A stretch of DNA of 38,945 nt, taken from the NCBI RefSeq assembly GCF_001676155.1, contig NZ_LZEW01000007.1:1-38945 (forward strand), given 5' to 3'. Under the pieces are notes generated by a model that had not been told where the DNA came from, ran no database searches, and was given only the letters and a program-made list of their open reading frames with translations. Positions 20,575 through 30,863 of this stretch are shown piece after piece (position 1 is the stretch's first letter; every line of letters starts with the position of its first letter). This DNA is from Morganella psychrotolerans (GTDB lineage: Bacteria; Pseudomonadota; Gammaproteobacteria; Enterobacterales; Enterobacteriaceae). A program made the translations under genes and the position numbers.

Positions 20575-21216
20575 GGCTGACCTCCGGGTTTTCTGTGTAT
20601 TCGCCGGTCAGCCGCAGCAATTGCCGGGTCGCTGCCTGCCAGTCCGCGGCTTTTGTGATGGCGCTGACTACCGCGATACCGCCGACACCGGTGGCAAGCA
20701 CCTTTGGCGCTGTTTCACAGGAAATGCCGCCGATAGCCACGGTAGGTATTTCCGGGGTCGCCGCGACCTGGCGGGCTAAATTGTCCAGCCCCTGAGGTAA
20801 AGAAGGCATGTCTTTGGTTTGTGTGGGAAAAATATGCCCCAGTGCGATATAAGACGGATGCAGTGCTTTCGCGCGTTGCAGCTCGCTTTCATCGTGTGTG
20901 GAGATCCCCAGGCGCAGCCCGGCTTGTTGGATCGCCTGTAAATCAGCCAGCGCTGAATCTTCCTGACCGAGATGCACGCCGTAAGCGCCGTGTTTTACAG
21001 CCAACCGCCAGTAATCATTGATAAACAGCCGTGCCTGATAGTGTTTGCCAAGTGCGATGGCCGTGCGGATCTGTTCATCAACCTGCGCATCGGTTCTGTC
21101 TTTGATCCGTAGCTGGATAGTGCGCACGCCAAGTTTCAGCAGGCGCTCAATCCACAGCACAGAATCCACTACCGGATACAGTCCTGATTTTTTTTTCCGT
21201 CCGGGCGAATGGTGCA

Positions 21217-21217
<1 letters not shown>
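20564..21217 (-). CDS. thiE: Thiamine phosphate synthase ThiE
   Basis: ThiE joins hydroxymethylpyrimidine diphosphate and thiazole phosphate to give thiamine phosphate. The product is 217 aa, a TIM barrel. It shows [49 protein letters not shown], the THDESEL and [10 protein letters not shown] loops, and VAIGGIS for pyrophosphate and phosphate binding. Its ATG shares one base with the thiC stop (ATGA-type overlap at 21217), so it is translationally coupled. Confidence 0.96.
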
Positions 21218-23271
<2,054 letters not shown>

Positions 23272-23324
23272 TCATGTATCTGATCTGATTACAGATTGAT
23301 ACCACCAGCAGCGGTTAAAAGAAA

Positions 23325-23438
23325 AGATTACTCTTGTTCCCTTCGCGGGTACTAACCCGATCAGGTTCCGCGGATCCCGAATTAACGGTCTCAGCCCGAT
23401 TTATCACAAGGATAAATGCTGGGCACTCCGACAAGAAA
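23325..23438 (-). ncRNA. TPP riboswitch (THI element) of thiC
   Basis: Read on the minus strand, the leader contains GGAGTGCCC, GGCTGAGA, GAACCTGATC, GGGTTAGTACC and CGAAGGGAACAAGAG in the right order, the conserved core of the thiamine pyrophosphate aptamer. The closing stem P1 pairs TCTTGT at the 5' end with ACAAGA at the 3' end. The transcript should start at its 5' edge. About 155 bases separate the aptamer from the thiC ATG. They include a CCGGC/GCCGG hairpin (23191-23205) close to the ribosome binding site, which could take part in translational control. No U-tailed terminator is visible there. Confidence 0.96.
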
Positions 23439-23444
23439 GATTTC

Positions 23445-23472
23445 AGTATAAGAAGCTGTCCGGAAACTACAA
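23445..23472 (-). promoter_or_regulatory. Sigma-70 promoter of thiCEFSGH
   Basis: On the minus strand TTGTAG (23467-23472) and TATACT (23445-23450) are separated by 16 bp. The predicted start, about 7 bases past the -10, falls at the 5' end of the TPP aptamer, which supports the call. Confidence 0.7.
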
Positions 23473-23544
23473 CCTTTTTATAACATCTCAGTATTCACAG
23501 ATTGAATCGTAGCGGCCAAATATAAAAAAAAATTAAATTAAAAC

Positions 23545-23571
23545 TGATAATTTTCGGTTAGTTGCCGATGT
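23545..23571 (+). promoter_or_regulatory. Candidate sigma-28 (FliA) promoter of the chemoreceptor gene
   Basis: GCCGATGT (23564-23571) matches six of eight bases of the flagellar sigma-28 -10 element GCCGATAA. Exactly 11 bases upstream lies TGATAATT (23545-23552), a partial match to TAAAGTTT. The GCCGAT also pairs with ATCGGC (23578-23583). Regulation of a chemoreceptor by sigma-28 is usual in enterobacteria. The -35 match is imperfect. Confidence 0.45.
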
Positions 23572-23661
23572 TTTTTTATCGGCATGCCTTGTTACGGCAT
23601 ATCAGGAAAGACATTTGGTTATTTATTGTCATTATTGATTACTTTCTGCATCAGGAAAAAT

Positions 23662-25239
23662 ATGAATCTTAAAAATACGACGATCCGTGTCAGGTTATCT
23701 GTCACATTTGGTGTTCTGATCGCCATTCTGGCTCTGGTTTCAGGGATGGCGGTTATGAACCTTTATAAAGACAAAGAGATGTTCACGAATTACGTTAACG
23801 GAACATATGCACTTCAGGTTCAGGCGTATGAAGTTCGCCATGCGACGGAAGAGCGGGCGATCATGCTGCGGGATATGATCAATGCCACTGATAAGAAAGA
23901 TAAAACAGAAGAACTGAGCCGTTTTGACGAAGAGGACAAAAAAGTGAGAGAAAGAACTCAGACACTGCTGGATATGGTGAATGAGTTTGGCATGGATCCG
24001 CAGGGGCGGGTCTTGCTTGATAAGATGATAGCGGATGAAAAACAGTATGCCTTAGTCACCCGGGAAGTTCTCGAACTGGATAAGCAGGGCCGGCATGAGG
24101 ATGCTATTGCGAAAATGATGGATGCGGAATATGCCGCATCGGATGCTTATATCATGTCATTCCGTGCCAGCAGAGATTACGGCACCGGCACCGGTAACCA
24201 GCTCATTCAGAAGTTTGATACGAATTTTGAACGTCAGAGTAACATTATTCTGGTGTTTGCACTGCTGGCGTTAACGCTGGCTGTTGTCTCCGGGGTGATG
24301 ATTATCAGAAATCTGACCCGCGCCCTGGGTGCCGAGCCTGCCGAGCTGAAAGAAGTAGCGGAGCGGGTGGCCTCCGGGGATTTATCGTCGTCCGGACAGG
24401 TGCGGCCTGCACCGGAAGGCAGCGTGCTGAGTACGCTGAAAGCCATGCAGGACAATCTGGCAGAAATCGTCGGCAAGGTACGCAACAACAGTGACAGTAT
24501 TGTTACCGGTACCATGCAGATAACCAGCGGTAATGCCGACCTGAGCCAGCGGACCGAATCCCAGGCGAGCAGTCTGCAACAGACCGCCGCATCCATGGAG
24601 CAACTGTCTGCCACCGTGAAAAGCAGTGCGGATATCGCCGGTAAAGCTAACCGTATGGCAGCGCAAGCGTCGGAAGCAGCCCGCGACGGCGGTAAGAAAG
24701 TGGAGCAGGTGGAGCGTGCGATGCAGGATATCGCGCAGTCATCACAGACTATCACCGATATTATCAGTGTGATTGACGCGATTGCGTTCCAGACCAATAT
24801 CCTGGCACTGAATGCGGCCGTGGAAGCCGCCCGGGCCGGTGAGCACGGACGGGGTTTTGCTGTCGTTTCCGGTGAGGTCCGCACTCTGGCGCAGCGTAGT
24901 GCGCAGGCGGCGGGGGAAATCAAAATGCTGATTAATGCCAGTGTCGAACGGGTGGGTACCGGCAGTAAACTCGTGGCGGAAGCCGGTGAATCCATGCAGG
25001 TGATTGTTACCCAGACGCAGGGAGTGAGTCAGATGATCGATGAATTGACCCTGGCAGCCAACGAGCAGTCGCAGGGTATTTCGCAGGTCGGGATTGCGGT
25101 TCAGCAGATTGACGAAGTGACGCAGCAGAATGCGGCGCTGGTGGTAGAAAACGCCGCCGCCGCCGGGAGTCTGCATCAGCAGGCTGAACAATTGATGCAG
25201 GTGATGAGACAGTTCAGACTGAACACCAGCCGCGACTGA
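23662..25239 (+). CDS. Methyl-accepting chemotaxis protein
   Basis: This is an inner-membrane chemoreceptor of 525 aa that signals through CheW/CheA to the flagellar motor. ATG 23662 ([12 protein letters not shown]) has AGGA upstream and places the first membrane segment at about 13-34; an earlier in-frame ATG at 23584 lies where transcription would begin. A helical periplasmic domain covers about 35-192, the second membrane segment about 194-215, and HAMP about 216-268. The cytoplasmic helices follow, with candidate methylation region [20 protein letters not shown] and the conserved tip [21 protein letters not shown]. The C-terminus lacks the NWETF-type tether for CheR/CheB. The ligand is unknown. 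It lies beside a PHO-box operon, but no functional link is shown. Confidence 0.95.
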   Translation: MNLKNTTIRVRLSVTFGVLIAILALVSGMAVMNLYKDKEMFTNYVNGTYALQVQAYEVRHATEERAIMLRDMINATDKKDKTEELSRFDEEDKKVRERTQTLLDMVNEFGMDPQGRVLLDKMIADEKQYALVTREVLELDKQGRHEDAIAKMMDAEYAASDAYIMSFRASRDYGTGTGNQLIQKFDTNFERQSNIILVFALLALTLAVVSGVMIIRNLTRALGAEPAELKEVAERVASGDLSSSGQVRPAPEGSVLSTLKAMQDNLAEIVGKVRNNSDSIVTGTMQITSGNADLSQRTESQASSLQQTAASMEQLSATVKSSADIAGKANRMAAQASEAARDGGKKVEQVERAMQDIAQSSQTITDIISVIDAIAFQTNILALNAAVEAARAGEHGRGFAVVSGEVRTLAQRSAQAAGEIKMLINASVERVGTGSKLVAEAGESMQVIVTQTQGVSQMIDELTLAANEQSQGISQVGIAVQQIDEVTQQNAALVVENAAAAGSLHQQAEQLMQVMRQFRLNTSRD

Positions 25240-25273
25240 TTAGTCACGTCCGTCCCGTTATATCAGTATCATC

Positions 25274-25310
25274 ACGGCGTCATGCACACAGTATAACGCC
25301 GTTATTTTTT
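25274..25310 (+). terminator. Rho-independent terminator of the chemoreceptor gene
   Basis: ACGGCGT (25274-25280) pairs with ACGCCGT (25296-25302) around a 15-base loop, followed by TATTTTTT. It lies 35 bases after the stop codon. Confidence 0.8.
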
Positions 25311-25354
25311 CAGGTATTTTTACGGGTAACTTTGCCGGTAACTCTGTCAGTCAG

Positions 25355-26024
25355 TTATTGCGCCGTTAACTGCCAGGTCAGCTGTGTCCAGCCCTGCTTC
25401 TCTGCTTCGGTCTGTAACACCGGGTCGGCATTGACAGTCAGGACATCTGTTGCATAGTGACACAGGGGAAGGTCATTGGCGGAATCAGTATAAAAAATCG
25501 TGCGTTCCGGTAAAAACTGGCGAATATCCAGGAAGTTAGCCAGTTTTTCAACTTTGCCTTCGCGGAAGGTGGTGATCCCCTGTAACGCGCCGGTGTAGCG
25601 TTCATCTTTCACTTCCAGTTCAATACCGAAAGCCAGATTAACACCCAGCATCTTTGCTACCGGTTTGACGATAAAATCGCTGGTGGCAGAAATAATCACT
25701 ATTGGTACGCCATTCTCTTTGTAGAATGCGAGCGTCTTTACCGCATCCGGATAGATAACCGGGCGGATTTTGCATTCAATAAAATCCGCAACCCATTCAT
25801 CTACCTGCGCCACTGTGGCATGTTCCAGTGATTTCAGATTAAACGCCATATACGCCGCCATATCCAGCTTGCCGGTGCTGTAATCTTCCATCATTTGTTT
25901 ATCTGCATCGAGATAAGCGGGATCAGTAATAATTTTTTTTCTCCCACAGATACTCTGTCCATAACAGGCTGCTATCTGCGGCAATTAAGGTGTGATCGAG
26001 ATCGAAAATGGCTAATACAGACAT
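25355..26024 (-). pseudogene. HAD family phosphatase, frameshifted in an A8 tract
   Basis: The reading frame starts at ATG 26024 behind AAGGA. It gives MSVLAIFDLDHTLIAADSSL and so on, with the HAD nucleophile motif DLDHT (D8, D10). After 28 codons it meets eight A (25933-25940), and the zero frame stops at TGA 25923-25925. One base fewer would join WEKK to IITDPAYLDADKQ and open the frame to 25355, about 222 aa. The downstream part keeps motif II (IVIISATS), the lysine in REGKVEKL and motif IV (FYTDSANDLPL). It looks like a SerB-like HAD-IB phosphatase and ends the PHO-box operon, 10 bases after the ABC ATPase gene. It could be a true pseudogene, a homopolymer sequencing error, or a gene using slippage at the A tract. 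Confidence 0.85.
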
Positions 26025-26033
26025 GATATTCCT

Positions 26034-27062
26034 TTAATTAACTGACGGGGCGAGGGTGCGGATTTCATTTTTATTGAACATCAGTTCCAGTTGTGTGCCC
26101 TGTTCAAACAGTCGCTCAGAGGAGCGGTTCAGCAGATCAACGGTCAGTGCGCCCAGTCCGGTATCTACCTGATAACGGATGATATTACCCAGTAACTGGC
26201 TGTCACGTATTGTACCTGATACCGGGTGAGAAATGTGATCGCCGTACTGACGACCGGTTTCGCGCACATAAATCGACTCCGGACGGATAGCGACAATTCC
26301 GCTGAGATTCAGACCGAGCTGGCTGTTTGCACTGTCTGCACTGACCAGGTTGTAATGCCCCATAAAGCGCGCAACAAACTCATCAGCCGGCTGGGTATAA
26401 ATATTTTCCGCCGTATCACTCTGAACAATTTTCCCTTTATTCATCAGGAAAATACGGTCAGACATCTGCATCGCCTCTTCCTGGTCGTGAGTGACAAAAA
26501 TAGTGGTCAGATTCAGTTCCCGCTGGATCTGGCGGATTTGCTGGCGCAGATGTTTGCGGATCTGCGCGTCCAGTGCGGACAGCGGCTCATCGAGCAGTAA
26601 GATCCGGGGTTTCATCACCAGCGCCCGGGCAAGTGCCACGCGCTGACGCTGCCCGCCGGAAAGCTGCTGCGGTAACTGATGCTCTTTGCCGTTCAGTCCG
26701 ACCAGTTTAATCACATCTGCCACGGCTTTTTGCTGCTCATTGAGAGGGATTTTCTGCATCTTCAGACCGAAGGCAATATTGCGCTCCACACTCATATTCG
26801 GGAACAGGGCATAGCTCTGAAATACCATGCCGATTTCACGTTTTTGTGGCGACACATGAGTAATGTCATGTTTATTCACATAAATTCTACCGTCATTAAC
26901 GGACTCAAGACCGGCAAGGCAGCGCAGTAAGGTGGATTTCCCGCAGCCGCTGGGGCCGAGCAGAGTGATAAATTCCCCTTTTTCCACTGAAAAATTCAGC
27001 CCGGAAAATACCGGGGTGGCAGCGAAAGATTTTGTCAGGTTTTCAGCAATTACATAGCTCAT
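26034..27062 (-). CDS. ABC transporter ATP-binding protein (Fe3+/phosphonate/polyamine type)
   Basis: This is the cytoplasmic ATPase of the import system, 342 aa. The nucleotide domain has Walker A GPSGCGKST (36-44), Q-loop Q82, signature LSGGQRQRVALARAL (from 134), Walker B ILLLDEPLSALD (154-165) and H-loop H192 (FVTHDQEEAMQMSDRIFLM). A TOBE-like domain follows from about 240 to the end, as in PotA, FbpC, CysA or PhnT. It lies 10 bases after the second permease gene and 10 bases before the HAD gene. In sequence type it resembles the 2-aminoethylphosphonate transporter ATPase PhnT, but this subgroup cannot be told from iron or polyamine relatives by eye. Confidence 0.92.
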   Translation of the reverse strand: MSYVIAENLTKSFAATPVFSGLNFSVEKGEFITLLGPSGCGKSTLLRCLAGLESVNDGRIYVNKHDITHVSPQKREIGMVFQSYALFPNMSVERNIAFGLKMQKIPLNEQQKAVADVIKLVGLNGKEHQLPQQLSGGQRQRVALARALVMKPRILLLDEPLSALDAQIRKHLRQQIRQIQRELNLTTIFVTHDQEEAMQMSDRIFLMNKGKIVQSDTAENIYTQPADEFVARFMGHYNLVSADSANSQLGLNLSGIVAIRPESIYVRETGRQYGDHISHPVSGTIRDSQLLGNIIRYQVDTGLGALTVDLLNRSSERLFEQGTQLELMFNKNEIRTLAPSVN

Positions 27063-27072
27063 CAGCAGTTCC

Positions 27073-27873
27073 TCAGCGGCTTAAACGCGATGCTGTCAGT
27101 GTCAGGATCAGGGTGAAAACAAAGTAACTCATTACCAGCGCGGAGGTGAAATGCCCGCTCGTCTGGCGCATGTTATAGAGATAAATTTGCAGTGTTTCAA
27201 AGCGCGTACCGACCAGGATATTGGCAAACACAAATTCGCCGAACAGAAAAGAAAACGCGATCAGCAGTGATACCAGCAAGCCTTTGCGGATATTCGGTAC
27301 CACGACCAGCAAAACGGCTTTAAAGGTGCTTGCGCCAAGCAGGTGCGCGGCATCCATTAAATCTTTCAGCGGCACACCATTGAGACTATTGGCGAGCGCC
27401 CGGTACATAAACGGCAGCGCGATAGTGAAATAGGTGCCGATCAGTATCCAGGGTGTGCCGACAATCGGAAAAGGTCCGTCAGCAAACAATTGCAGTAATC
27501 CGACTGAAGACACCACCGGCGGCACAGCGAACGGCAGAATAATCAGTATTTCCATCACCCCTTTCAGGCGCGGGAAATAATAGAACACGGCAAATACCAG
27601 CGGCAGGATCACCAGGGCGCTGAGTGCCAGGGTGACAAAGCAGATAAACAGTGAGCGCCCGAAGGCGGCAAGAAATCGCGGATCCTGCCAGAGCTTCATA
27701 TACCACTGAAGTGTCAGTCCGTCGGGCAGTACAGTCGCACCCCAGCGGGAGGAAAATGAATAAATCAGTGTGGCGGCAATCGGTAACAGCAGCATAACCA
27801 CAATGATACTGAGCATGATTTTGTGGTAACGGGGAATTGCCGGTGGGGTCAGGGCAAGATCAGCACTTGGCAT
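27073..27873 (-). CDS. ABC transporter permease (second subunit)
   Basis: This is an inner-membrane permease of 266 aa with about six membrane segments, starting near residue 18. The EAA-type coupling motif is seen in DLMDAAHLLGASTFKAVLLV followed by PNIRKG, about residues 174-200, where it would contact the ATPase. Its start overlaps the end of the preceding permease gene by 14 bases, indicating translational coupling. Size and motif resemble PhnV of the 2-aminoethylphosphonate importer and the PotC/FbpB class. Confidence 0.9.
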   Translation of the reverse strand: MPSADLALTPPAIPRYHKIMLSIIVVMLLLPIAATLIYSFSSRWGATVLPDGLTLQWYMKLWQDPRFLAAFGRSLFICFVTLALSALVILPLVFAVFYYFPRLKGVMEILIILPFAVPPVVSSVGLLQLFADGPFPIVGTPWILIGTYFTIALPFMYRALANSLNGVPLKDLMDAAHLLGASTFKAVLLVVVPNIRKGLLVSLLIAFSFLFGEFVFANILVGTRFETLQIYLYNMRQTSGHFTSALVMSYFVFTLILTLTASRLSR

Positions 27874-28753
27874 GGTAACTCCGTTTCAGCAGCCAATGAT
27901 ATGTTGCGGTGATAAATCCAAGAATAACCATCAGTAATACAGATAGTGCCGCTGCCATATTGGGTTCAAGGAATAAATCCCCTGATACCAGGCTGGCGAT
28001 ACGGATCGTCACCATATTGTAGTTACCGGTCGTCAGGGCATAGGTGGATGCATAAGCGCCCACAGCATTGGCGAACAGAATAATGAACGTGCCGAGCAGC
28101 GCGGGTGAGAGCACCGGCAGTGCCACATAGCGCCAGTAGGCAAGGCGTCCGGCGCCCATGGTTTTGGCGGCATCTTCCCATTCCGGTTTCAGGGCATCAA
28201 ACGCGGGATAGAGCAGTAAGATGCCCAGCGGGATCTGAAAATAGAGGTAAATCAGCATCAGCCCCGTGGCACTGTAGAGATTGAAATCATCAATCACGCC
28301 CCAGGCTTTTAATTGCAGAGTGACTGCCCCGTTCACGCCGAGGATTATCACAAACGCAAATGCCAGCGGCACACCACTGAAGTTTCCTGTCATATTGGTA
28401 AAGGCAATCAGCCAGCGGCGCGGGCGCGGTGGTGCATGTTGCAGAGAGGCGGCAAACAGCGCAGCAAGAATTAATCCGCCGACACTTGAAAGACCGGAAA
28501 TCCATAAGGTGTTTTCAAACGCCTGAATATAAAAAGGGCTGGTAAAAACCTCGCTGAAATTAGCGAATGACCAGGCATCTTCATAAATAAAACTGTTAAT
28601 AATCACCCACAACATAGGTGCAAGCTGAAAGAGCAGAAACAGCACTGCCGCAGGCAACAGTAACAGCATCGGTTTCAGCGCAATACGGCGTGGGGTTACG
28701 CGGATTTGCTGCTGCTTTTTCATGACGGTCAGCTCCGGCAGAATATCAGCCAT
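27860..28753 (-). CDS. ABC transporter permease (first subunit)
   Basis: This is an inner-membrane permease of 297 aa. A positively charged N-terminus (KKQQQIRVTPRR) precedes the first membrane segment at about residues 28-52; about six segments are visible in all. The EAA motif is WEDAAKTMGAGRLAYWRYV followed by LPVLSPALLG, near residues 190-220. ATG 28753 overlaps the stop of the upstream hydrolase gene by 8 bases. A second possible start, MKKQQQ, lies 10 codons later. It resembles PhnU/PotB-type permeases and forms a heterodimer with the next gene product. Confidence 0.9.
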   Translation of the reverse strand: MADILPELTVMKKQQQIRVTPRRIALKPMLLLLPAAVLFLLFQLAPMLWVIINSFIYEDAWSFANFSEVFTSPFYIQAFENTLWISGLSSVGGLILAALFAASLQHAPPRPRRWLIAFTNMTGNFSGVPLAFAFVIILGVNGAVTLQLKAWGVIDDFNLYSATGLMLIYLYFQIPLGILLLYPAFDALKPEWEDAAKTMGAGRLAYWRYVALPVLSPALLGTFIILFANAVGAYASTYALTTGNYNMVTIRIASLVSGDLFLEPNMAAALSVLLMVILGFITATYHWLLKRSYHAKC

Positions 28754-29576
28754 GGTGATCTTCCCGCAGCAGGTGAGGCACAGAGGGTTTGTCGTGTCCG
28801 GTCAGACCGAGTAACCGGCAGATTGCCCCGCACAATTGTGTCTGTTTCACCGGGAGAGAATCATCATGAGAAAAGGCATCCCCGACAACAAACAGCGGCA
28901 CATGGCGCTCTTCATCCAGAATGCCGCCGTGTGATCTGTCATTATTCATGCCGTGGTCGCTGGTCACCAGCACCTGATAACCGGCTTCCCGCCATGCCGG
29001 CAGATAAGCGGAGAGCCGACCATCAGCCCGGCGGGCGCTGTTGCGGTACTGCGGGGAATCAGCGCCAAACTTATGTCCGGTATCATCAATATTCATAGGA
29101 TGAATAAGAAGAAAGTCGGGATGGTATTCACGGCGCAAATATTCCGCATCAATAAACAGATGATCATCCGGATAGCTGTCTGACTGATAAAAACAGCCGT
29201 GTTGAATAGCCAGCGAATCATCATGAGTGAAACGGTCACGGACGGCATCAAACGGTGCGCGGTTATATAACTCACTGACCCAGTGATATGCCGCAGCGGC
29301 AGTGGTCTTTCCGGCTTTCTGTGCCAGGGAAAAAATACTGTCGTTATATGACAAACGTACAACCTGGTTATGAACAACCCCGCTGTCGACCGGGCGGATG
29401 CCGGTCAGAATACATTCGTACAGCGGACGGGAAAGTGAGGGTAACTCACAATCAAGGCGGTAAAGTGTGGCGTCCTGAGATTCAGTCAAACCCTGCATAA
29501 AGCCCATGCAATCATGGGCTGTGCGGTAGTTTAAGCCATCCAGAACGACCAGGATAACAGTGTGATTCATGGTCAT
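28746..29576 (-). CDS. Alkaline phosphatase superfamily hydrolase (NPP/phosphonoacetate hydrolase-like)
   Basis: This is a 276-aa metal-dependent hydrolase of the alkaline phosphatase superfamily without a signal peptide, so probably cytoplasmic. The two-metal site can be followed: D13 in VVLDGLN, the nucleophile region LPSLSRP with S49 where related enzymes have Thr or Ser, D164/H168 in NIDDTGH, D207/H208 in TSDHGM and H216 in SHGG. It is shorter than most phosphodiesterases. It begins 4 bases after the binding-protein gene; ATG 29570 is an alternative start with better spacing to GGA. Lying inside an import operon, it should cleave a phosphoester, phosphodiester or phosphonate brought in by that transporter. 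The substrate is not known. Confidence 0.85.
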   Translation of the reverse strand: MTMNHTVILVVLDGLNYRTAHDCMGFMQGLTESQDATLYRLDCELPSLSRPLYECILTGIRPVDSGVVHNQVVRLSYNDSIFSLAQKAGKTTAAAAYHWVSELYNRAPFDAVRDRFTHDDSLAIQHGCFYQSDSYPDDHLFIDAEYLRREYHPDFLLIHPMNIDDTGHKFGADSPQYRNSARRADGRLSAYLPAWREAGYQVLVTSDHGMNNDRSHGGILDEERHVPLFVVGDAFSHDDSLPVKQTQLCGAICRLLGLTGHDKPSVPHLLREDHHG

Positions 29577-29580
29577 TCCG

Positions 29581-30660
29581 TTAGTTCATGTTGATGATAA
29601 CGTTTTGCTGCCACAGTTTCGGCAACTGGCGGGAGGTTTTTTCCCAGCCATCAAAATCAGTGATAGGTTTTGCACTGGTATACTGAGATTCCGGCAGCAG
29701 TTTTGCTTTGATGCTGTCCGGCAATGTCAGGTGCGCTGCGCGGATAGGGCGGGCATAGCCTTCGGCGAGGTTAAGCTGTCCTTTATCACTGAAGATAAAT
29801 TCACGCGTCAGTTTTGCAGCATTCGGGTTTTTGGCGAATTTATTGATGATGGTGGAGTAACCTGATGTCACAGAGCCGTCAGACGGGATCACGACGGTAA
29901 AGCGCTTGGCATCAATCTGGTCACGGTAGCTGAGGGCGTTGAAATCCCACATCACGGCCACTTCAACTTCGCCTTTCTCTAAATTAGCCACACTCGGGTC
30001 ATTGAGTGACAGGCGTTTCTGTTTGGCTAATTCAGCAAACATATCAATTGCCGGCTGAATATTGGTTTCGTTACCACCGAGGGCAAAGGCTGCTGCGAGC
30101 ACGCCGCTGTTGGCTTGTGCGGCGATCCCGACATCCCCGATAGTCACACGGTATTTTCCGTTGCGCAGATCCGCCCAGCTTTTTGGCTGATCTTTAACGA
30201 GGTCATTATTGATGATAAAGGCAATGGTGCCGGTATACGCCAGCGCCCAGTTACCGTCTTTGTCTTTTGCCCAGTCAGGAATTTGATCCCAGGTAGTGGG
30301 TTTATAAGGCTGAACAACCCCTTTTTGTACGGCAACCGGACCAAATGACGCGCCTACATCCCCGATATCTGCCGTAGCGTTATTTTTTTCGGCGGCAAAT
30401 TTGGCAATTTCCTGTGCCGAACTCAGGTCAGTATCCTGATGTTTCAGACCATATATCTTTTCAATATCCGCCCAGGTCCCTTTCCAGTTTGCCCAGGCGT
30501 CCGGCATACCTACGCTGTACACGACGCCTTCTTTTTTGGCGGCGGCAATTAATTCGTCTAACCCGGTATTATCTGTTGCAGCAAATGAGGAAAAAGATGC
30601 CGTGATAACGGCGGCAGTCAGTAATGTTTTGGTGATAACCGGAGCAGAAAATTGTTTCAT
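29581..30660 (-). CDS. ABC transporter periplasmic substrate-binding protein
   Basis: This is a 359-aa periplasmic binding protein of the family 1 / Fe3+-binding-like group, which includes the 2-aminoethylphosphonate receptor PhnS. ATG 30660 (MKQFSAP) has GAGGG 6-8 bases upstream. The signal peptide covers about 1-27 and ends in SFA. GLDELIAAAKKEGVV is the usual start of the mature domain in this family; TADIGDVGASFG and AYTGTIAFIINNDLV line the ligand cleft in relatives. It is the first gene of a six-gene unit and lies directly behind five PhoB half-sites. The ligand is probably a phosphorus compound, but this rests on regulation and neighbours. Confidence 0.9.
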   Translation of the reverse strand: MKQFSAPVITKTLLTAAVITASFSSFAATDNTGLDELIAAAKKEGVVYSVGMPDAWANWKGTWADIEKIYGLKHQDTDLSSAQEIAKFAAEKNNATADIGDVGASFGPVAVQKGVVQPYKPTTWDQIPDWAKDKDGNWALAYTGTIAFIINNDLVKDQPKSWADLRNGKYRVTIGDVGIAAQANSGVLAAAFALGGNETNIQPAIDMFAELAKQKRLSLNDPSVANLEKGEVEVAVMWDFNALSYRDQIDAKRFTVVIPSDGSVTSGYSTIINKFAKNPNAAKLTREFIFSDKGQLNLAEGYARPIRAAHLTLPDSIKAKLLPESQYTSAKPITDFDGWEKTSRQLPKLWQQNVIINMN

Positions 30661-30685
30661 AATACCCTCGTAAGTTAGCTGACTA

Positions 30686-30691
30686 AGTATA
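30686..30691 (-). promoter_or_regulatory. -10 element of the PHO-box operon
   Basis: On the minus strand TATACT lies 26-31 bases upstream of the ATG at 30660. There is no good TTGACA at -35. The last PhoB half-site covers that position instead, the usual design of PhoB-activated promoters. Confidence 0.65.
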
Positions 30692-30709
30692 AGCAGACGA
30701 CGGTAGGGT

Positions 30710-30760
30710 ATGACGTATTTGTGACAACTGGCTGACACTGATATGACACTTTTCTGACAG
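30710..30760 (-). promoter_or_regulatory. PHO box array: five tandem PhoB half-sites
   Basis: On the minus strand the half-sites read CTGTCAG (30754-30760), GTGTCAT (30743-30749), GTGTCAG (30732-30738), TTGTCAC (30721-30727) and ACGTCAT (30710-30716). Each is followed by a 4-base AT-rich or mixed spacer, giving an exact 11-base period. The known PHO box is two CTGTCAT-like 7-mers separated by 4 bases. The array ends at the -35 position of the operon promoter, so PhoB should activate it under phosphate starvation. Confidence 0.9.
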
Positions 30761-30863
30761 CATATAAGCAGAGAAGACAACCGCTTTGCACGCCGGGTAT
30801 TCTCCCTGTGAAGAGAGTATGATTTAATTCATCAATACTTTATTAACAAGATATCGTGAAACT

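Noticed and set aside
25303-25354. Terminator for the PHO-box operon on the minus strand
   Set aside because: Only a short repeat GGTAACT and weak pairing are present; no stem with a T run on the minus strand.
25355-25984. HAD gene as an intact 209-aa protein starting at 25984
   Set aside because: That start lies in the wrong frame across the real N-terminus and would lack the DxD nucleophile motif; the frameshift reading explains both halves.
30661-30780. N-terminal extension of the binding protein
   Set aside because: It would translate through the PHO boxes and promoter and would bury the signal peptide; ATG 30660 is correct.
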